A DNA stretch of 64,000 nt from JAOADN01 sp049323795 (GCA_049323795.1 JBMOOH010000005.1:62001-126000); one strand, 5' to 3'; shown: positions 47,419-57,325, counted from the stretch's first letter. The notes: generated by a model not told the origin, from the sequence alone. Translations and numbers: made by a program.

Positions 47419-48813
47419 ATGGCCGAGACGCGCACCGAAACCGACAGCTTCGGGCCGCTCGAGGTGCCGGCAGACAGGTACTGGGGCGCGCAGACCGAGC
47501 GGTCGATCCGGAACTTTCCGATCGGCTGGGAAAGGCAGCCGGTGGCCATCGTCCGCGCGCTCGGGATCATCAAGCAGGCCTGCGCCGAGGTGAACATCGC
47601 GACCGGCGCGATCGACGCCGGGATCGGCGCGGCGATCCGTGACGCTGCGGCGGAAGTCGCCGCAGGCAAGTTCGACGACAACTTCCCGCTGGTGGTCTGG
47701 CAGACAGGGTCGGGCACCCAGTCGAACATGAACGCCAACGAAGTGATCTCGAACCGCGCGATCGAGATGCTAGGGGGCGTGATGGGGTCGAAGAAGCCCG
47801 TCCACCCGAACGATCACGTCAACATGGGCCAGTCGTCGAACGACACCTTCCCGACCGCGATGCATGTTGCGACGGCGATGGTGGCGCGGGACGTGCTGAT
47901 CCCGGGGCTCGAGAAGCTGCACGCCGCGCTGGTCGAAAAGGTCGCCGTGTTCCGCGACATCATCAAGATCGGGCGGACGCACCTGCAGGACGCGACGCCG
48001 CTGACGCTCGGGCAGGAGTTCTCGGGCTATGCGCATCAGGTGGCGATGGGCATCCGCCGCGTCCGCGCGGCGCTGCCCGCGATCTGCGAACTGGCGCAGG
48101 GCGGCACGGCCGTCGGCACCGGGCTCAACACCAGGAAGGGCTGGGACAAGGCGGTTGCCGACCGGATCGCCCGGATCACCGGCCTGCCCTTCGTCCCCGC
48201 CCCGAACAAGTTCGAGGCGCTCGCCGCGCATGACGCGATGGTCGAGATGTCGGGCGCGCTGAGGACGGTCGCCGCGAGCCTTTTCAAGATCGCCAACGAC
48301 ATCCGGCTTCTGGGATCGGGTCCGCGCTCGGGCCTGGGCGAACTCATCCTGCCCGAGAACGAGCCGGGGTCGTCGATCATGCCGGGCAAGGTGAACCCCA
48401 CCCAGGCCGAGGCGCTGACCATGGTCTGCGCGCATGTGATGGGCAACGACGCGGCGGTGGGCTTCGCCGGCAGCCAGGGCCATTTCGAGCTGAACGTCTT
48501 CAAGCCGATGATCGCCTACAATGTGCTCCAGTCCATGCAACTCCTGGGCGACGCGGCAGGCAGCTTCACCGATAATTGCGTGAAGGGGATCGAGGCGAAT
48601 CGGACGCGCATCGACCGCCTGATGAAGGAGTCGCTGATGCTCGTCACCGCGCTTGCCCCGACGATCGGCTACGACAACGCCGCGAGGGTGGCCAAGACCG
48701 CGCACCGGAACGGAACCACGCTGCGCGAGGAGGCGATTGCGCTCGGCCTCGTCGAGGGCGACACGTTCGACCGCATCGTCAGGCCGGAACTGATGACCGG
48801 ACCCGAGGACTGA
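47419..48813 (+). CDS. fumC: class II fumarase
   Basis: This 464-residue iron-free enzyme interconverts fumarate and malate in the TCA cycle. ADRYWGAQTERSIRNFPIG, SGTQSNMNANEVI, HPNDHVNMGQSSND, TGLNTRKG and the signature GSSIMPGKVNPTQAEA are all present. ATG at 47419 has GGGAGGAACGACG; a promoter TTGCCA-N17-TAAGAG lies just upstream (47350-47378). Followed by DUF4169. Confidence 0.97.
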   Translation: MAETRTETDSFGPLEVPADRYWGAQTERSIRNFPIGWERQPVAIVRALGIIKQACAEVNIATGAIDAGIGAAIRDAAAEVAAGKFDDNFPLVVWQTGSGTQSNMNANEVISNRAIEMLGGVMGSKKPVHPNDHVNMGQSSNDTFPTAMHVATAMVARDVLIPGLEKLHAALVEKVAVFRDIIKIGRTHLQDATPLTLGQEFSGYAHQVAMGIRRVRAALPAICELAQGGTAVGTGLNTRKGWDKAVADRIARITGLPFVPAPNKFEALAAHDAMVEMSGALRTVAASLFKIANDIRLLGSGPRSGLGELILPENEPGSSIMPGKVNPTQAEALTMVCAHVMGNDAAVGFAGSQGHFELNVFKPMIAYNVLQSMQLLGDAAGSFTDNCVKGIEANRTRIDRLMKESLMLVTALAPTIGYDNAARVAKTAHRNGTTLREEAIALGLVEGDTFDRIVRPELMTGPED

Positions 48814-48828
48814 GCGCGCAGGGCGGGG

Positions 48829-49056
48829 ATGGCGGCCGAGATCATCAACCTCAAGGCCTGGAGGAAGTCGGCCGCCCGCGCCGAAGCCCGCGCAAGGGCC
48901 GACGGCAATGCCGCGCGCTTCGGGCGGTCCAAGGCACTTAAGAAGCTGGAAGAGACCCGGGCCGGGAAAGCCCGGTCCGATCTCGACGGGCACCTGCGGC
49001 ACGATCCGGGGGCCGCACCCGGACCCGAGGAAAAGACACCGGAAGGACGGGAATGA
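48829..49056 (+). CDS. DUF4169 family protein
   Basis: This 75-residue, charged, mostly helical protein (AAEIINLKAWRKSAARAEARARADGNAARFG) matches DUF4169. No role known. It follows fumC by 15 bases and overlaps the RHH gene, an arrangement frequent in alphaproteobacteria. Confidence 0.85.
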   Translation: MAAEIINLKAWRKSAARAEARARADGNAARFGRSKALKKLEETRAGKARSDLDGHLRHDPGAAPGPEEKTPEGRE

Positions 49057-49286
49057 CCCGCCCCGTCAAGCGCTCGCTGACCCTCCATGGCCACCGGACG
49101 AGCGTATCTCTCGAGGATGCATTCTGGACCGCGTTCCGCCGGATGGCCGAACGCCGCGGCCTCGGCATAAACGCGCTGGCCGCCGAGATCGACGATGCCC
49201 GCGCGCCCGGCACGGGCCTTGCGACGGCACTGCGGCTCGCCGTGCTCGCCGACCTCGAGGCCCGCGCTGCGGGTCAGGCCGGATAG
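49053..49286 (+). CDS. ribbon-helix-helix domain protein
   Basis: This 77-residue protein has an RHH DNA-binding fold: KRSLTLHGHRTSVSLEDAFWTAFRRMAERRGL. The RHH family often binds DNA as dimers; target unknown. Start overlaps DUF4169 (ATGA). Confidence 0.85.
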   Translation: MTRPVKRSLTLHGHRTSVSLEDAFWTAFRRMAERRGLGINALAAEIDDARAPGTGLATALRLAVLADLEARAAGQAG

Positions 49287-49537
49287 AGCGCGCGGCGTAT
49301 CGAACGGGCGAGCTCGCTCTGACGCTGTTCGCTCTCGGTGAGCGCCCGGCGGCGGCGGCCGAGTTCGCGCTCGAAGAGCGACACGATTTCCTCGCGCGAC
49401 AGCCGGGAGGCCTCGGGACCGGGCCTCGGCGGGAAACCGACGAACCGCCATGACGGGACGGCGATGCGCAGACGCGCCACGCGCGAAGCCAGCCCGGCGT
49501 GGCGGCTCGGCATGTCCTCGTCGGACTTCATGGCCAT
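49274..49537 (-). CDS. hypothetical protein
   Basis: This 87-residue, Arg-rich protein has no recognised family (ASRVARLRIAVPSWRFVGFP..., then SREEIVSLFERELGRRRR). The ATG at 49537 (or 49531) has GGGGGAAGCC, supporting translation. It overlaps the RHH gene by 13 bases tail-to-tail. It could be spurious. Confidence 0.5.
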   Translation of the reverse strand: MAMKSDEDMPSRHAGLASRVARLRIAVPSWRFVGFPPRPGPEASRLSREEIVSLFERELGRRRRALTESEQRQSELARSIRRALYPA

Positions 49538-49671
49538 GGCTTCCCCCAAAGGCAGCTCAGGGTGCGGCGGGTTTTGGCCGATACCGGCGGCGTATCGAAA
49601 ATCCGCTTCCAGCCCCACATTTGCCCGATTCGCGCCGGAACATCAATTCACGGTTGTATTTCGTTAACGTT

Positions 49672-51066
49672 TCACCGGTCGATGTCCTCGTCGGGTCCGG
49701 GCTGCGGCCCGGGCCGGCATCCGAACACGAGGCGGATCCCGTCCCGCGAGCGCACGGTCAGGTGCGCCACGGGCACCGGCGCCCGGGTTTCTGCCGGCCT
49801 CACCGCAAGGTCGCGCAGCAGCGTCGCCAGGATCAGCGTCGCCTCGGCCATGGCGAAGCCGGCGCCCGGACAGACCCGCCGCCCGGCCGAGAACGGCAGG
49901 TAGGCGTCCCGCGCCGAGGCGCGCCCCGCCCCGGTCTCCCAGCGGTCGGGGTCGAAGTCGTCGGGCCGCTCCCACAGCCGCTCATGGCGGTGCAGATGCC
50001 ACGGCGACAGCACGATCTGGGATCCCGCCGGCACCTCGCGCCTCCGGAAGGTCACCGGACAGCGCGCCTCGCGCACCATCATCGGGACGGGCGGGAAGAG
50101 CCGCAGCGTCTCGCGCACGATGTTGCGGGTGAAGCGCAGGCGGGACAGGTCGCCAAACCCCGCCGCCGGTCCGAGGACGGCACGGGCCTCCGCGGCGACA
50201 CGGTCCTGCGCCGCGGGGTCGGCGGCCAGAAGCCAGAGCGCCCAGGCAAGCGTCGAAGCCGAGGTTTCGTGGCCGGCGAGGAAGAAGATCGCCACCTGAT
50301 CGGCCATCTCGTCCAGATCGAAGCGCCGGCCCGTGGCCGGATCTGCGGCGGTCATGATCTTGGTCGCCAGATCGCCGGGCGCCGACCCGTCGCGGAGCTC
50401 GGCCGCGCGCCGCGCCGTCATCCGGGCGATCAGCGCGCGGAGGGCGGCCGCCTCGCGGCGGACCCGGCGGGGACGCAGGCGCGGAAACCAGCGCGGCAGC
50501 GGCACGAAGGCCGCGAGGTTGAGCAGCGGCTGGGCACGCTGGAGCGCCCGGAACCGGACGAACACCTCGGCCGCCATCTCGTCCTCGATCGGCACCGAGA
50601 ACAGGGTGCGGAAGATCACGTCCGCAGTGGCATGACTCGCCTCGGCCTCGATCTCGACGCTCTCGCCCGCACGGCCCGCAAGCCGGTCGCGGGCCGCCAC
50701 GGCGGCCGCCCTCATGGCCGGAAAGGTCTCGCGCAGCCGCCCGCCCTCGAACGCCGGGTCGATGATCCGCCGCTGGCTTGCCCACTCCTCGCCGTTGGTG
50801 AGGAAGACCGACCGGCCGAGGAGCGGCCGGAGCCCCTCGGCGACCCTGTCCGACTTGGGGAAATCGTCGGGCCTTTCCCGCAGGACGATATCGATGAGCG
50901 CGGGGTCGTTGCAGAGGTAGGACCGCAGGAACGGCGCGCGGAACTCGGCCATCCACGCCCGGTAGAGCCGCTGCGGCTGCGCCGACAGGATGTCGGCCCG
51001 GAACAGCCTGAGATGGCGCCAGAAGCCGGCGCGGTCGGGGCGGGCATCGGGCTTCGGCGCCCTCAT
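49672..51066 (-). CDS. cytochrome P450
   Basis: This 464-residue monooxygenase has all P450 marks: AGHETSAST (oxygen-binding helix), ETLRLFPP (ExxR), and the heme loop PFSAGRRVCPGAGFA with Cys ligand. It reads like CYP bacterial fatty-acid/other hydroxylases. Substrate unknown. The ATG at 51066 overlaps the hydrolase stop (ATGA), so both are coupled. No ferredoxin or reductase is adjacent. Confidence 0.94.
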   Translation of the reverse strand: MRAPKPDARPDRAGFWRHLRLFRADILSAQPQRLYRAWMAEFRAPFLRSYLCNDPALIDIVLRERPDDFPKSDRVAEGLRPLLGRSVFLTNGEEWASQRRIIDPAFEGGRLRETFPAMRAAAVAARDRLAGRAGESVEIEAEASHATADVIFRTLFSVPIEDEMAAEVFVRFRALQRAQPLLNLAAFVPLPRWFPRLRPRRVRREAAALRALIARMTARRAAELRDGSAPGDLATKIMTAADPATGRRFDLDEMADQVAIFFLAGHETSASTLAWALWLLAADPAAQDRVAAEARAVLGPAAGFGDLSRLRFTRNIVRETLRLFPPVPMMVREARCPVTFRRREVPAGSQIVLSPWHLHRHERLWERPDDFDPDRWETGAGRASARDAYLPFSAGRRVCPGAGFAMAEATLILATLLRDLAVRPAETRAPVPVAHLTVRSRDGIRLVFGCRPGPQPGPDEDIDR

Positions 51067-52301
51067 GCCGCCCCGGCGGTCGAGGTGTATCCCGACCGCG
51101 GCATCTCGATCCGGCTCGGCGAGGGCGGACGCCCCGCATAGCGCCGGGCGAGCGTCTGCGGTCCTGCGGTGATGGCGAAGTAGTCGTAGTCGCCGGGGCG
51201 GTCGAAGGCGCAGAGATACTGGAAGTGGAGCCTGAGGAAACGCCAGCGCAGCGCCCGCCACCGTTCCGGGCTGAGCGTCCGGGAGAAGGCCGCCGAAATG
51301 ACGAGCGGCCACCGCTTGCCGGCAGGCGCGACGCCGGAGACAGCAACCGGGTCGCAGAGCGCGAAGGCGCAGCCGTCGCCGGGCGCCGTCACGTCCACCC
51401 AGGCAATCCCGTCCTGCGCCGAGAGGAGGGCGAGGTCGGACCTGAGCCGCACCGCAGCCGGAAGGAACGACACCATCGGCACGACATGCCCGAGGGTGAG
51501 GAGCGCAAGCCCCGGGCCCCCGGCCGGCACCCGGCCCGACCGGACCAGATCGGCCAGAAGGCTGACGGCCAGATGCGCCCCCGAGGAATGGCCGACGACC
51601 ATCACCTCGTCGGCATCTCCGGCAAGTGCGGCCGCGACCCGGTCGCCGAAGGCGGAAAGGCGCCGGGACAGGTCGGGCGGGTAGGCCCCCGCATGTCGGG
51701 CCGTGTGGGCATAGTCATGCATGAGGTAATAGGCATAGACGTGCCGGTCGAGACGGCGGAACCCGGCGAGCACCGCCGCCGTCGCCAGCGCGAAGGCCGC
51801 GGCGGACAGCGTCCAGTCCGCCGCCGCCGAAGCCCCGGTCGGCACCGCCCTGCCGATGGCAGAGGCCGCGGCGATCCCCACCAGGACCGCGGCGGCAAGC
51901 TCGAGGAGGAGCACGGCCACGGGATAGAGCGCCGCGATCGCCGGCCCCTTCCGCAGCCGCGCCACACGGAAGATCGCGCCGGTCAGGACATAGACCGACG
52001 CCGTCCGGAAGAGCTGCAGGTAGGTCGCCCGGATCCCCTGCCCCATCGACTCCTTCACGATGTCGGACCAGACGAGGACCGCAAACTCCGTCTCGACCGG
52101 GCGGCCCTCGATCTCGGCGGCGACGCGCCATCCCGTGGGGTCCTTCCCGGACGGGGAGACACGGATCGAATGGCCCGACACCTGCGACTGGAGGGCCGCT
52201 TCGGTCCGGTAGAGCTCGCGATAGCGGCGGGCGGGAAAGGGGTCGTAGCCCGGCAGGTAGAAGACCTGCCGCCGCCGCACCTCGCCGTCGCGCCCTGCCA
52301 T
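51063..52301 (-). CDS. membrane-associated alpha/beta-hydrolase-fold protein
   Basis: This 412-residue protein starts with a soluble N-terminal part (RRRQVFYLPGYDPFPARRYRELYRTEAALQ), has two or three central membrane segments, then a hydrolase-like part with nucleophile elbow GHSSGAHLAVS and the ending DYDYFAITAGPQTLARRYAG. It may be a lipid or ester hydrolase working with the P450. Start at ATG 52301 is chosen to avoid a large overlap with iolB; the binding site is weak. Confidence 0.7.
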   Translation of the reverse strand: MAGRDGEVRRRQVFYLPGYDPFPARRYRELYRTEAALQSQVSGHSIRVSPSGKDPTGWRVAAEIEGRPVETEFAVLVWSDIVKESMGQGIRATYLQLFRTASVYVLTGAIFRVARLRKGPAIAALYPVAVLLLELAAAVLVGIAAASAIGRAVPTGASAAADWTLSAAAFALATAAVLAGFRRLDRHVYAYYLMHDYAHTARHAGAYPPDLSRRLSAFGDRVAAALAGDADEVMVVGHSSGAHLAVSLLADLVRSGRVPAGGPGLALLTLGHVVPMVSFLPAAVRLRSDLALLSAQDGIAWVDVTAPGDGCAFALCDPVAVSGVAPAGKRWPLVISAAFSRTLSPERWRALRWRFLRLHFQYLCAFDRPGDYDYFAITAGPQTLARRYAGRPPSPSRIEMPRSGYTSTAGAA

Positions 52302-52582
52302 CCCTCTGCCGATCCCAAGCTCTGCGGGGCCCTGCCGCGATCCCTGCCCGCTCCCTGCCCGTCCTGCGGCGACAGCGTAGCGCGCCATCGCGGCGGCGGT
52401 AAGGACGGTACACGCCGCCAGGGGGGCACGACCCGGAAATCCGCTTGCGCGGCGCGCGGCACCCCGCACCCTTGCCCGCCAACCCCACCCGCACCGGATC
52501 GGGGACATCACCCATCCTGCCGACGGATGTCCGACGCGAACCCGACGCAGCCGAACGGCCCCGCACCGCCGGTTGATGCCCA

Positions 52583-53395
52583 TCACTTCGGGGTATCCCG
52601 CTCCCAGATCCAGGCGTGGTCGGGGTCGTTCCGGAACCGCCATTTGCGGATCGGCCCGGCCATGACGTTCAGATAGTACATCTCGTAGCCATAGGGCGCG
52701 CCGCAGGGGTGGTGGCCCTTCGGGACAAGCGTGACATCATGATTCTTCACGGCAATCGTCTCGTCCAGCGACCCGTCCTCGGTGTAGATGCGCTGGATGC
52801 CGAAGCCCTGGGGCGGGTTCAGCCGCATGTAGTAGGTCTCCTCGAGATAGGTCATCCGGGGAAAGTCGTCCTCGTCATGCCGGTGGGACGGGTAGGACGA
52901 CCAGTTGCCCTGCGGCGTGAACACCTCGGTGACCAGAAGCGAGTCGCAGTAGTCCTCGTTCTCCATCGCTATGTTGTTGACAAACCGTGTATTTGCGCCA
53001 GTCCCGCGTTGCGTGAGAACGATCCCCTCCGGCCCGATCCGCCGTGCCGCATGCCCCGATTTCCCCGGCGCCGAGCACACGGCAAGGGTCAGCGGCGTGG
53101 TCGCCACCGCCTCCCAGTGGCTTCCGTTCGGGACATAGAGCGAATGCGGCGGCGTCTTCTCGAACACATCCATCCGCTCGCCCAGTTCGCCGTGGTCCAC
53201 GCCACCCGCCGAAAGCATCGCTTTCCCCTCGACGACGACCAGGATCACCTCGCGATCCCCCGTCGCCTCCGCCGCCGTTTCGCCCTCGGCGAGGCGATAG
53301 AGGGAGAATCCGACATATCCCCAGCCGGCGCTCTGGGGCGTAACCTCATGGATCTTCCCGCCATTCCCCTTGGGTTTCACCAGCAGCCGGGACAT
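52583..53395 (-). CDS. iolB: 5-deoxy-glucuronate isomerase
   Basis: This 270-residue enzyme of myo-inositol catabolism isomerises 5-deoxy-glucuronate to 2-deoxy-5-keto-gluconate. Cupin-like sequence: SSYPSHRHDEDDFPRMTYLEETYYMRLNP and HHPCGAPYGYEMYYLNVMAG hold metal ligands. The ATG at 53395 has GGAGGGGCGG. Lower-GC patch at about 52972-53000. It follows iolD with a stem-loop in between. Confidence 0.95.
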   Translation of the reverse strand: MSRLLVKPKGNGGKIHEVTPQSAGWGYVGFSLYRLAEGETAAEATGDREVILVVVEGKAMLSAGGVDHGELGERMDVFEKTPPHSLYVPNGSHWEAVATTPLTLAVCSAPGKSGHAARRIGPEGIVLTQRGTGANTRFVNNIAMENEDYCDSLLVTEVFTPQGNWSSYPSHRHDEDDFPRMTYLEETYYMRLNPPQGFGIQRIYTEDGSLDETIAVKNHDVTLVPKGHHPCGAPYGYEMYYLNVMAGPIRKWRFRNDPDHAWIWERDTPK

Positions 53396-53439
53396 CCGCC
53401 CCTCCATTTTCGGTCCTGAAGTATCCTCGGTTGGGGTCT

Positions 53440-53462
53440 GGGGAGGGCAGACAGCCCTCCCC
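53440..53462. repeat. stem-loop between iolD and iolB
   Basis: GGGGAGGGC, loop AGACA, GCCCTCCCC: 9 base pairs. In the minus-strand message it may stabilise or partly terminate transcription after iolD. No T tract. Confidence 0.7.
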
Positions 53463-53464
53463 GG

Positions 53465-55288
53465 TTATCCCGTCTGCCGGGCCCGCGCCGTCTCGTAGGC
53501 CGCCCGCGCCGCCCTCACCTCGGCGCGGGTGGAGACTTCGGGCACCGCCACGTCCCACCAGTGCCCGCCTTCCCTCGTCGAGGGCGCGGGGTCGGTGTCG
53601 ATGACGATCACCACCGGCCGGTCTGCCCCCTTCGCCGCCGCAAGTTCCCGCTCCAGCGCACTGATATCGCTCGCCTTCACCGCCTTCGCACCCATGCTGG
53701 CGGCGTGCGCCACGAAGTCGATATGGCTCGGATTCACGTGGTAGGCGTCGTCGAGCAGGTTGTTGAACGGTGCGCCCCCGGTCCCCTTCTGAAGCCGGTT
53801 GATGCAGCCGAAGCCGCGGTTGTCGGTGACGACCACGGTGAAGGGCACACCCATCATCACGGCGGTCGCCAGTTCGGAGTTCGCCATCATGTAGCTGCCG
53901 TCGCCCATCATGCAGATCACGTCGGCCTCGGGCCGCGCCATCCTGATGCCGAGCGCCCCCGCGATCTCGTAGCCCATGCAGGAATAGCCGTATTCCATGT
54001 GGTAGCCGCCCCGCGCCGCATCCCAGATCTTGTGAAGCTCGCCCGGCATCGTGCCTGCCGCGCCCATGACGATGGTCGAGGCGCCGGCCGAGCGGTTCAC
54101 CGCCCCGATCACCTGCGCATCGGTCGGCAGCGCGTTTCCTGCCTTGGGCGCGGCCTTGGCGGCAGCGGTCGCGGCAGCCCATTCGGCCTTGAGCTTCGCA
54201 TCCGGCGCCGGGAAACGGTGCGCGCCGAGGGCCGCGGAGAGCCGGGCCAGCGCCACCTTCGCGTCGGCGACAAGGCTCAGTGCCCCGTGCTTCGCGGCGT
54301 CGAAGGGCTGGACGTTCACCGAGAGGATGCGGCGGCCCGGGTTCTTGAAAAGCGCCCAGCTGCCCGTAGTGAAGTCCTGGAACCGCGTGCCGACGCCGAT
54401 GACCAGATCGGCCGCCTCGCAGACGATGTTGGCGCTCGAGGCGCCGGTCACGCCCACGGGACCGAAGTTCAGCGCGTGGTCATGGGCGAGCGCGGACTTT
54501 CCGCCCTGCGTCTCGACGACCGGGATCGCGTGGCGCTCGGCGAAGGCGCGGAGGTCGTCCTCGGCGTCGGAATAGATGACCCCGCCGCCTGCGACGATCA
54601 CCGGTGCCCTGGCAGCCTTGAGGGCGGCCACCGCCTCGGCCAGTTCGCCCGCGTCGGGCTCGGGCCGGCGGATGTACCAGACCCTGGGCGTGAAGAAGCT
54701 TTCGGGGTAGTCGTAGGCCTCGGCCTGAACGTCCTGGCAGAAGGCGAGCGTGACGGGGCCGCACTCGGCCGGGTCGGTCATCACCCGCAGGGCGCGGGGA
54801 AGCGCGGTCATGATCTGCTCGGGCCGCATGATCCGGTCGAAGTAGCGGCTGACCGGACGGAAGCAGTCGTTTGCGCTGACCGTGCCGTCGCCGAAATCCT
54901 CGACCTGCTGGAGCACCGGATCGGGCGCGCGGTTCGCGAAGACGTCGCCGGGGATGATGAGCACGGGCAGGCGGTTCACATGGGCGAGCGCGGCGGCCGT
55001 CACCACGTTCGTAGCACCCGGCCCGATCGAGGTCGTGACCGCCATCGCCTTCTGCCGCCTCGATGCCTTGGCATAGGCGATCGCGGTATGGGCCATGGTC
55101 TGCTCGTTGTGCCCGCGCCACGTCGGGAAGACGTCGCGGTGGGCGTGCAGCGCCTCGCCCAGGCCCGCCACGTTGCCGTGGCCGAAGATGGCCCAGATGC
55201 CTTCAATGAAGCGCCCGCCGTCGGGCGTCTTCTGCACGGAAAGCCAGCGCACCATCGCCTGTGCGGCGGTCAGCCTGATGGTCTTCAT
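53465..55288 (-). CDS. iolD: 3D-(3,5/4)-trihydroxycyclohexane-1,2-dione hydrolase
   Basis: This 607-residue ThDP-dependent enzyme opens the inositol ring derivative. It has the acetolactate-synthase-like fold: GIWAIFGHGNVAGLGEAL, EQTMAHTAIAYAKASRR (catalytic Glu region), IVAGGGVIYS and MGDGSYMMANSELATAV (ThDP-binding GDG...). GGGAGGAG precedes the ATG at 55288. It is 78 bases after iolC. Confidence 0.96.
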   Translation of the reverse strand: MKTIRLTAAQAMVRWLSVQKTPDGGRFIEGIWAIFGHGNVAGLGEALHAHRDVFPTWRGHNEQTMAHTAIAYAKASRRQKAMAVTTSIGPGATNVVTAAALAHVNRLPVLIIPGDVFANRAPDPVLQQVEDFGDGTVSANDCFRPVSRYFDRIMRPEQIMTALPRALRVMTDPAECGPVTLAFCQDVQAEAYDYPESFFTPRVWYIRRPEPDAGELAEAVAALKAARAPVIVAGGGVIYSDAEDDLRAFAERHAIPVVETQGGKSALAHDHALNFGPVGVTGASSANIVCEAADLVIGVGTRFQDFTTGSWALFKNPGRRILSVNVQPFDAAKHGALSLVADAKVALARLSAALGAHRFPAPDAKLKAEWAAATAAAKAAPKAGNALPTDAQVIGAVNRSAGASTIVMGAAGTMPGELHKIWDAARGGYHMEYGYSCMGYEIAGALGIRMARPEADVICMMGDGSYMMANSELATAVMMGVPFTVVVTDNRGFGCINRLQKGTGGAPFNNLLDDAYHVNPSHIDFVAHAASMGAKAVKASDISALERELAAAKGADRPVVIVIDTDPAPSTREGGHWWDVAVPEVSTRAEVRAARAAYETARARQTG

Positions 55289-55366
55289 GATTTGGTCTCC
55301 TCCCGTGCCAAGTCTAACGCGTCCGACGCCCCGGGCGAACCGGCAATGATCGTCCGGCCGGGCGGC

Positions 55367-57274
55367 TCATCCGGCCGCCCCTGCCCCGGCCCGCGCCGCG
55401 TCCCAGGTGCCGCAGAGGCGGGCGAAGCTTTCGGCCATCCGAGCGACCGCCGCCTCGTCAGTCAGCCTGCCCGCCATCCAGTCCTTGCCCGCCTCGGCGT
55501 GGATCGTGCGGCCCACCGCGAAGCCCTTCACCAGCGGATAGCGCGCGGCGAGGCGGAAGGACGCGGCGAGGTCGGATTCGGCCTGGCCGAGACCGAGCAC
55601 CACGATCCCGCGCACATGCGGGTCGCGGTCCGATATGGCCTTCGTCGTCGCCGCCCAGGCAGCGTCAGTCTGCATCGGCTCAAGCTTCCACCAGTCGGGG
55701 AAGATGCCAATGTCGTAGAAGCGGGTGATGAGCCTTGCCACCGTGTCGCCCTCTACCGGGCCGACCCTGGACGGGATGATTTCCAGAAGCATTTCCAATC
55801 GGTTGCGGCGGCAGGCGTGGAAGAGGCGCGTCACCACATCCTCCTGCCTGACCTGCATCTGGGGTGCGTCATCGGGGTGGCAGAAGCAGAGCACCTTGAC
55901 GACGTGTTCGAGCGGCCATTCCGACAGGCCGCCGAAATCGGGGCCGATCTCGGGCTCGAGCGTCAGCGGGCGCGATCCCGGCCATTCGACGGGGCGGCCG
56001 ATCCAGAGTCCCTGCCCCGCCGCCCGGTAGAGCGCCGAACGGCCGAGGCGGCTGTCGCAGAGGAGGCCGTAGCCGGGGCGGCCGCCCGCGACCTGCATCG
56101 TCGCGTCGAGGCAGAGCTCCTTGAAGCGGGAGATCTTCTCCGGCGTGGCATCCGGGATGTCCTCGAGCTGCGCGCGGTGGTCGAAGGCGAAGGCGCGGAC
56201 CTCGGGGAACTCCGCGCGGCGGTTCGTGGACCAGTGGATCTGCTCGAGTTCGGCGTCCTTCCGCAGCGCCTTGTTGACGACGCCGCGCCTGAGGAAGAAC
56301 TGCAGTTCCTCCCAGGACGGGTAGGCGGGCGTGCAGCCGTGGCGGCTGACGGCGAAGGCGCCGCAGGCATTGGCGTATTTCAGGGCGACGGGCCAGGGTT
56401 CGCCGTCGAGCCAGCCCTTCGTCAGGCCCGACATGAAGCCGTCGCCCGCACCGAGGACGTTGAAGACCTCGATCGGGAAGCCGGGGCCGCTTTGCCCTTC
56501 GTCGAGCGTGTCGGGGATGTCGGCGCTGAAGGCGACCGCCCCCATCGGCCCGCGCTTGCAGACGAGCGTGGCCTTCGAGACCTTCCTGACCGCCCGGAGG
56601 GCGGCGATGGTGTCGGTCGAGCCGCCCGCGATGTGGAACTCTTCCTCGGTCCCGACGATCAGGTCGAAAAGATGAAGGTTTTCCTGAAGTTTAGCTGTGA
56701 CCTTCGCGCTTTCTATAAAGCGTTCCTCGCCCGCGCCGTGGCCGGCCAGGCCCCAGAGGTTCGGGCGGTAGTCGATGTCGAGCGCCGTCTGGAGCCCGTG
56801 CCTGAGGGCGAGGCGGAGGGCCTTCAGCACTGCGGCTTCGGTGCGCGGGTGGCTCAGGTGCGTGCCGGTGGCTATGACGGCGCGCGACGCGGCGATGAAG
56901 TCCTCGTCGATGTCGTCCTCGCAAAGCGCCATGTCGGCGCAGTTCTCGCGGTAGAAGATCAGCGGAAACTGCTTGTCGTCGCGGATGCCGAGGAGGACGA
57001 GCGCCGTCAGCCGCTCGGGATCGGTCCTGACCCCCCGCACGTCCACGCCCTCGCGCGCCAGTTCCTCGCGGATGAAGCGGCCCATGTGTTCGTCACCGAC
57101 GCGGGTGATGAGCGCGGACTTGAGACCGAGGCGCGCCATCCCGGCCGCCATGTTCGTCGGGCTGCCGCCGATGTATTTCTGGAACGACCCCATGTCCTCG
57201 AGCCGGCCGCCGACCTGTGCACCGTAGAGGTCCACCGAGGACCGGCCGATGGTGATGACGTCGAGGGTCTTCAT
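55367..57274 (-). CDS. iolC: 5-dehydro-2-deoxygluconokinase fused to DUF2090
   Basis: This 635-residue protein has an N-terminal PfkB kinase (DVITIGRSSVDLYGAQVGGRLEDMG, then VLGAGDGFMSGLTKGWLDG with catalytic Asp) and, from about residue 330, a DUF2090 aldolase-like domain (RLITRFYDIGIFPDWWKLEP). IolC phosphorylates 2-deoxy-5-keto-gluconate. The fusion is common in proteobacteria. ATG at 57274 lies behind the palindromic operator at 57326-57341. Confidence 0.95.
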   Translation of the reverse strand: MKTLDVITIGRSSVDLYGAQVGGRLEDMGSFQKYIGGSPTNMAAGMARLGLKSALITRVGDEHMGRFIREELAREGVDVRGVRTDPERLTALVLLGIRDDKQFPLIFYRENCADMALCEDDIDEDFIAASRAVIATGTHLSHPRTEAAVLKALRLALRHGLQTALDIDYRPNLWGLAGHGAGEERFIESAKVTAKLQENLHLFDLIVGTEEEFHIAGGSTDTIAALRAVRKVSKATLVCKRGPMGAVAFSADIPDTLDEGQSGPGFPIEVFNVLGAGDGFMSGLTKGWLDGEPWPVALKYANACGAFAVSRHGCTPAYPSWEELQFFLRRGVVNKALRKDAELEQIHWSTNRRAEFPEVRAFAFDHRAQLEDIPDATPEKISRFKELCLDATMQVAGGRPGYGLLCDSRLGRSALYRAAGQGLWIGRPVEWPGSRPLTLEPEIGPDFGGLSEWPLEHVVKVLCFCHPDDAPQMQVRQEDVVTRLFHACRRNRLEMLLEIIPSRVGPVEGDTVARLITRFYDIGIFPDWWKLEPMQTDAAWAATTKAISDRDPHVRGIVVLGLGQAESDLAASFRLAARYPLVKGFAVGRTIHAEAGKDWMAGRLTDEAAVARMAESFARLCGTWDAARAGAGAAG

Positions 57275-57325
57275 GCCGCGTTTTCCCCGTTCGGACCGGC
57301 CGGGACTCAAGGAGGACCCGAATTT

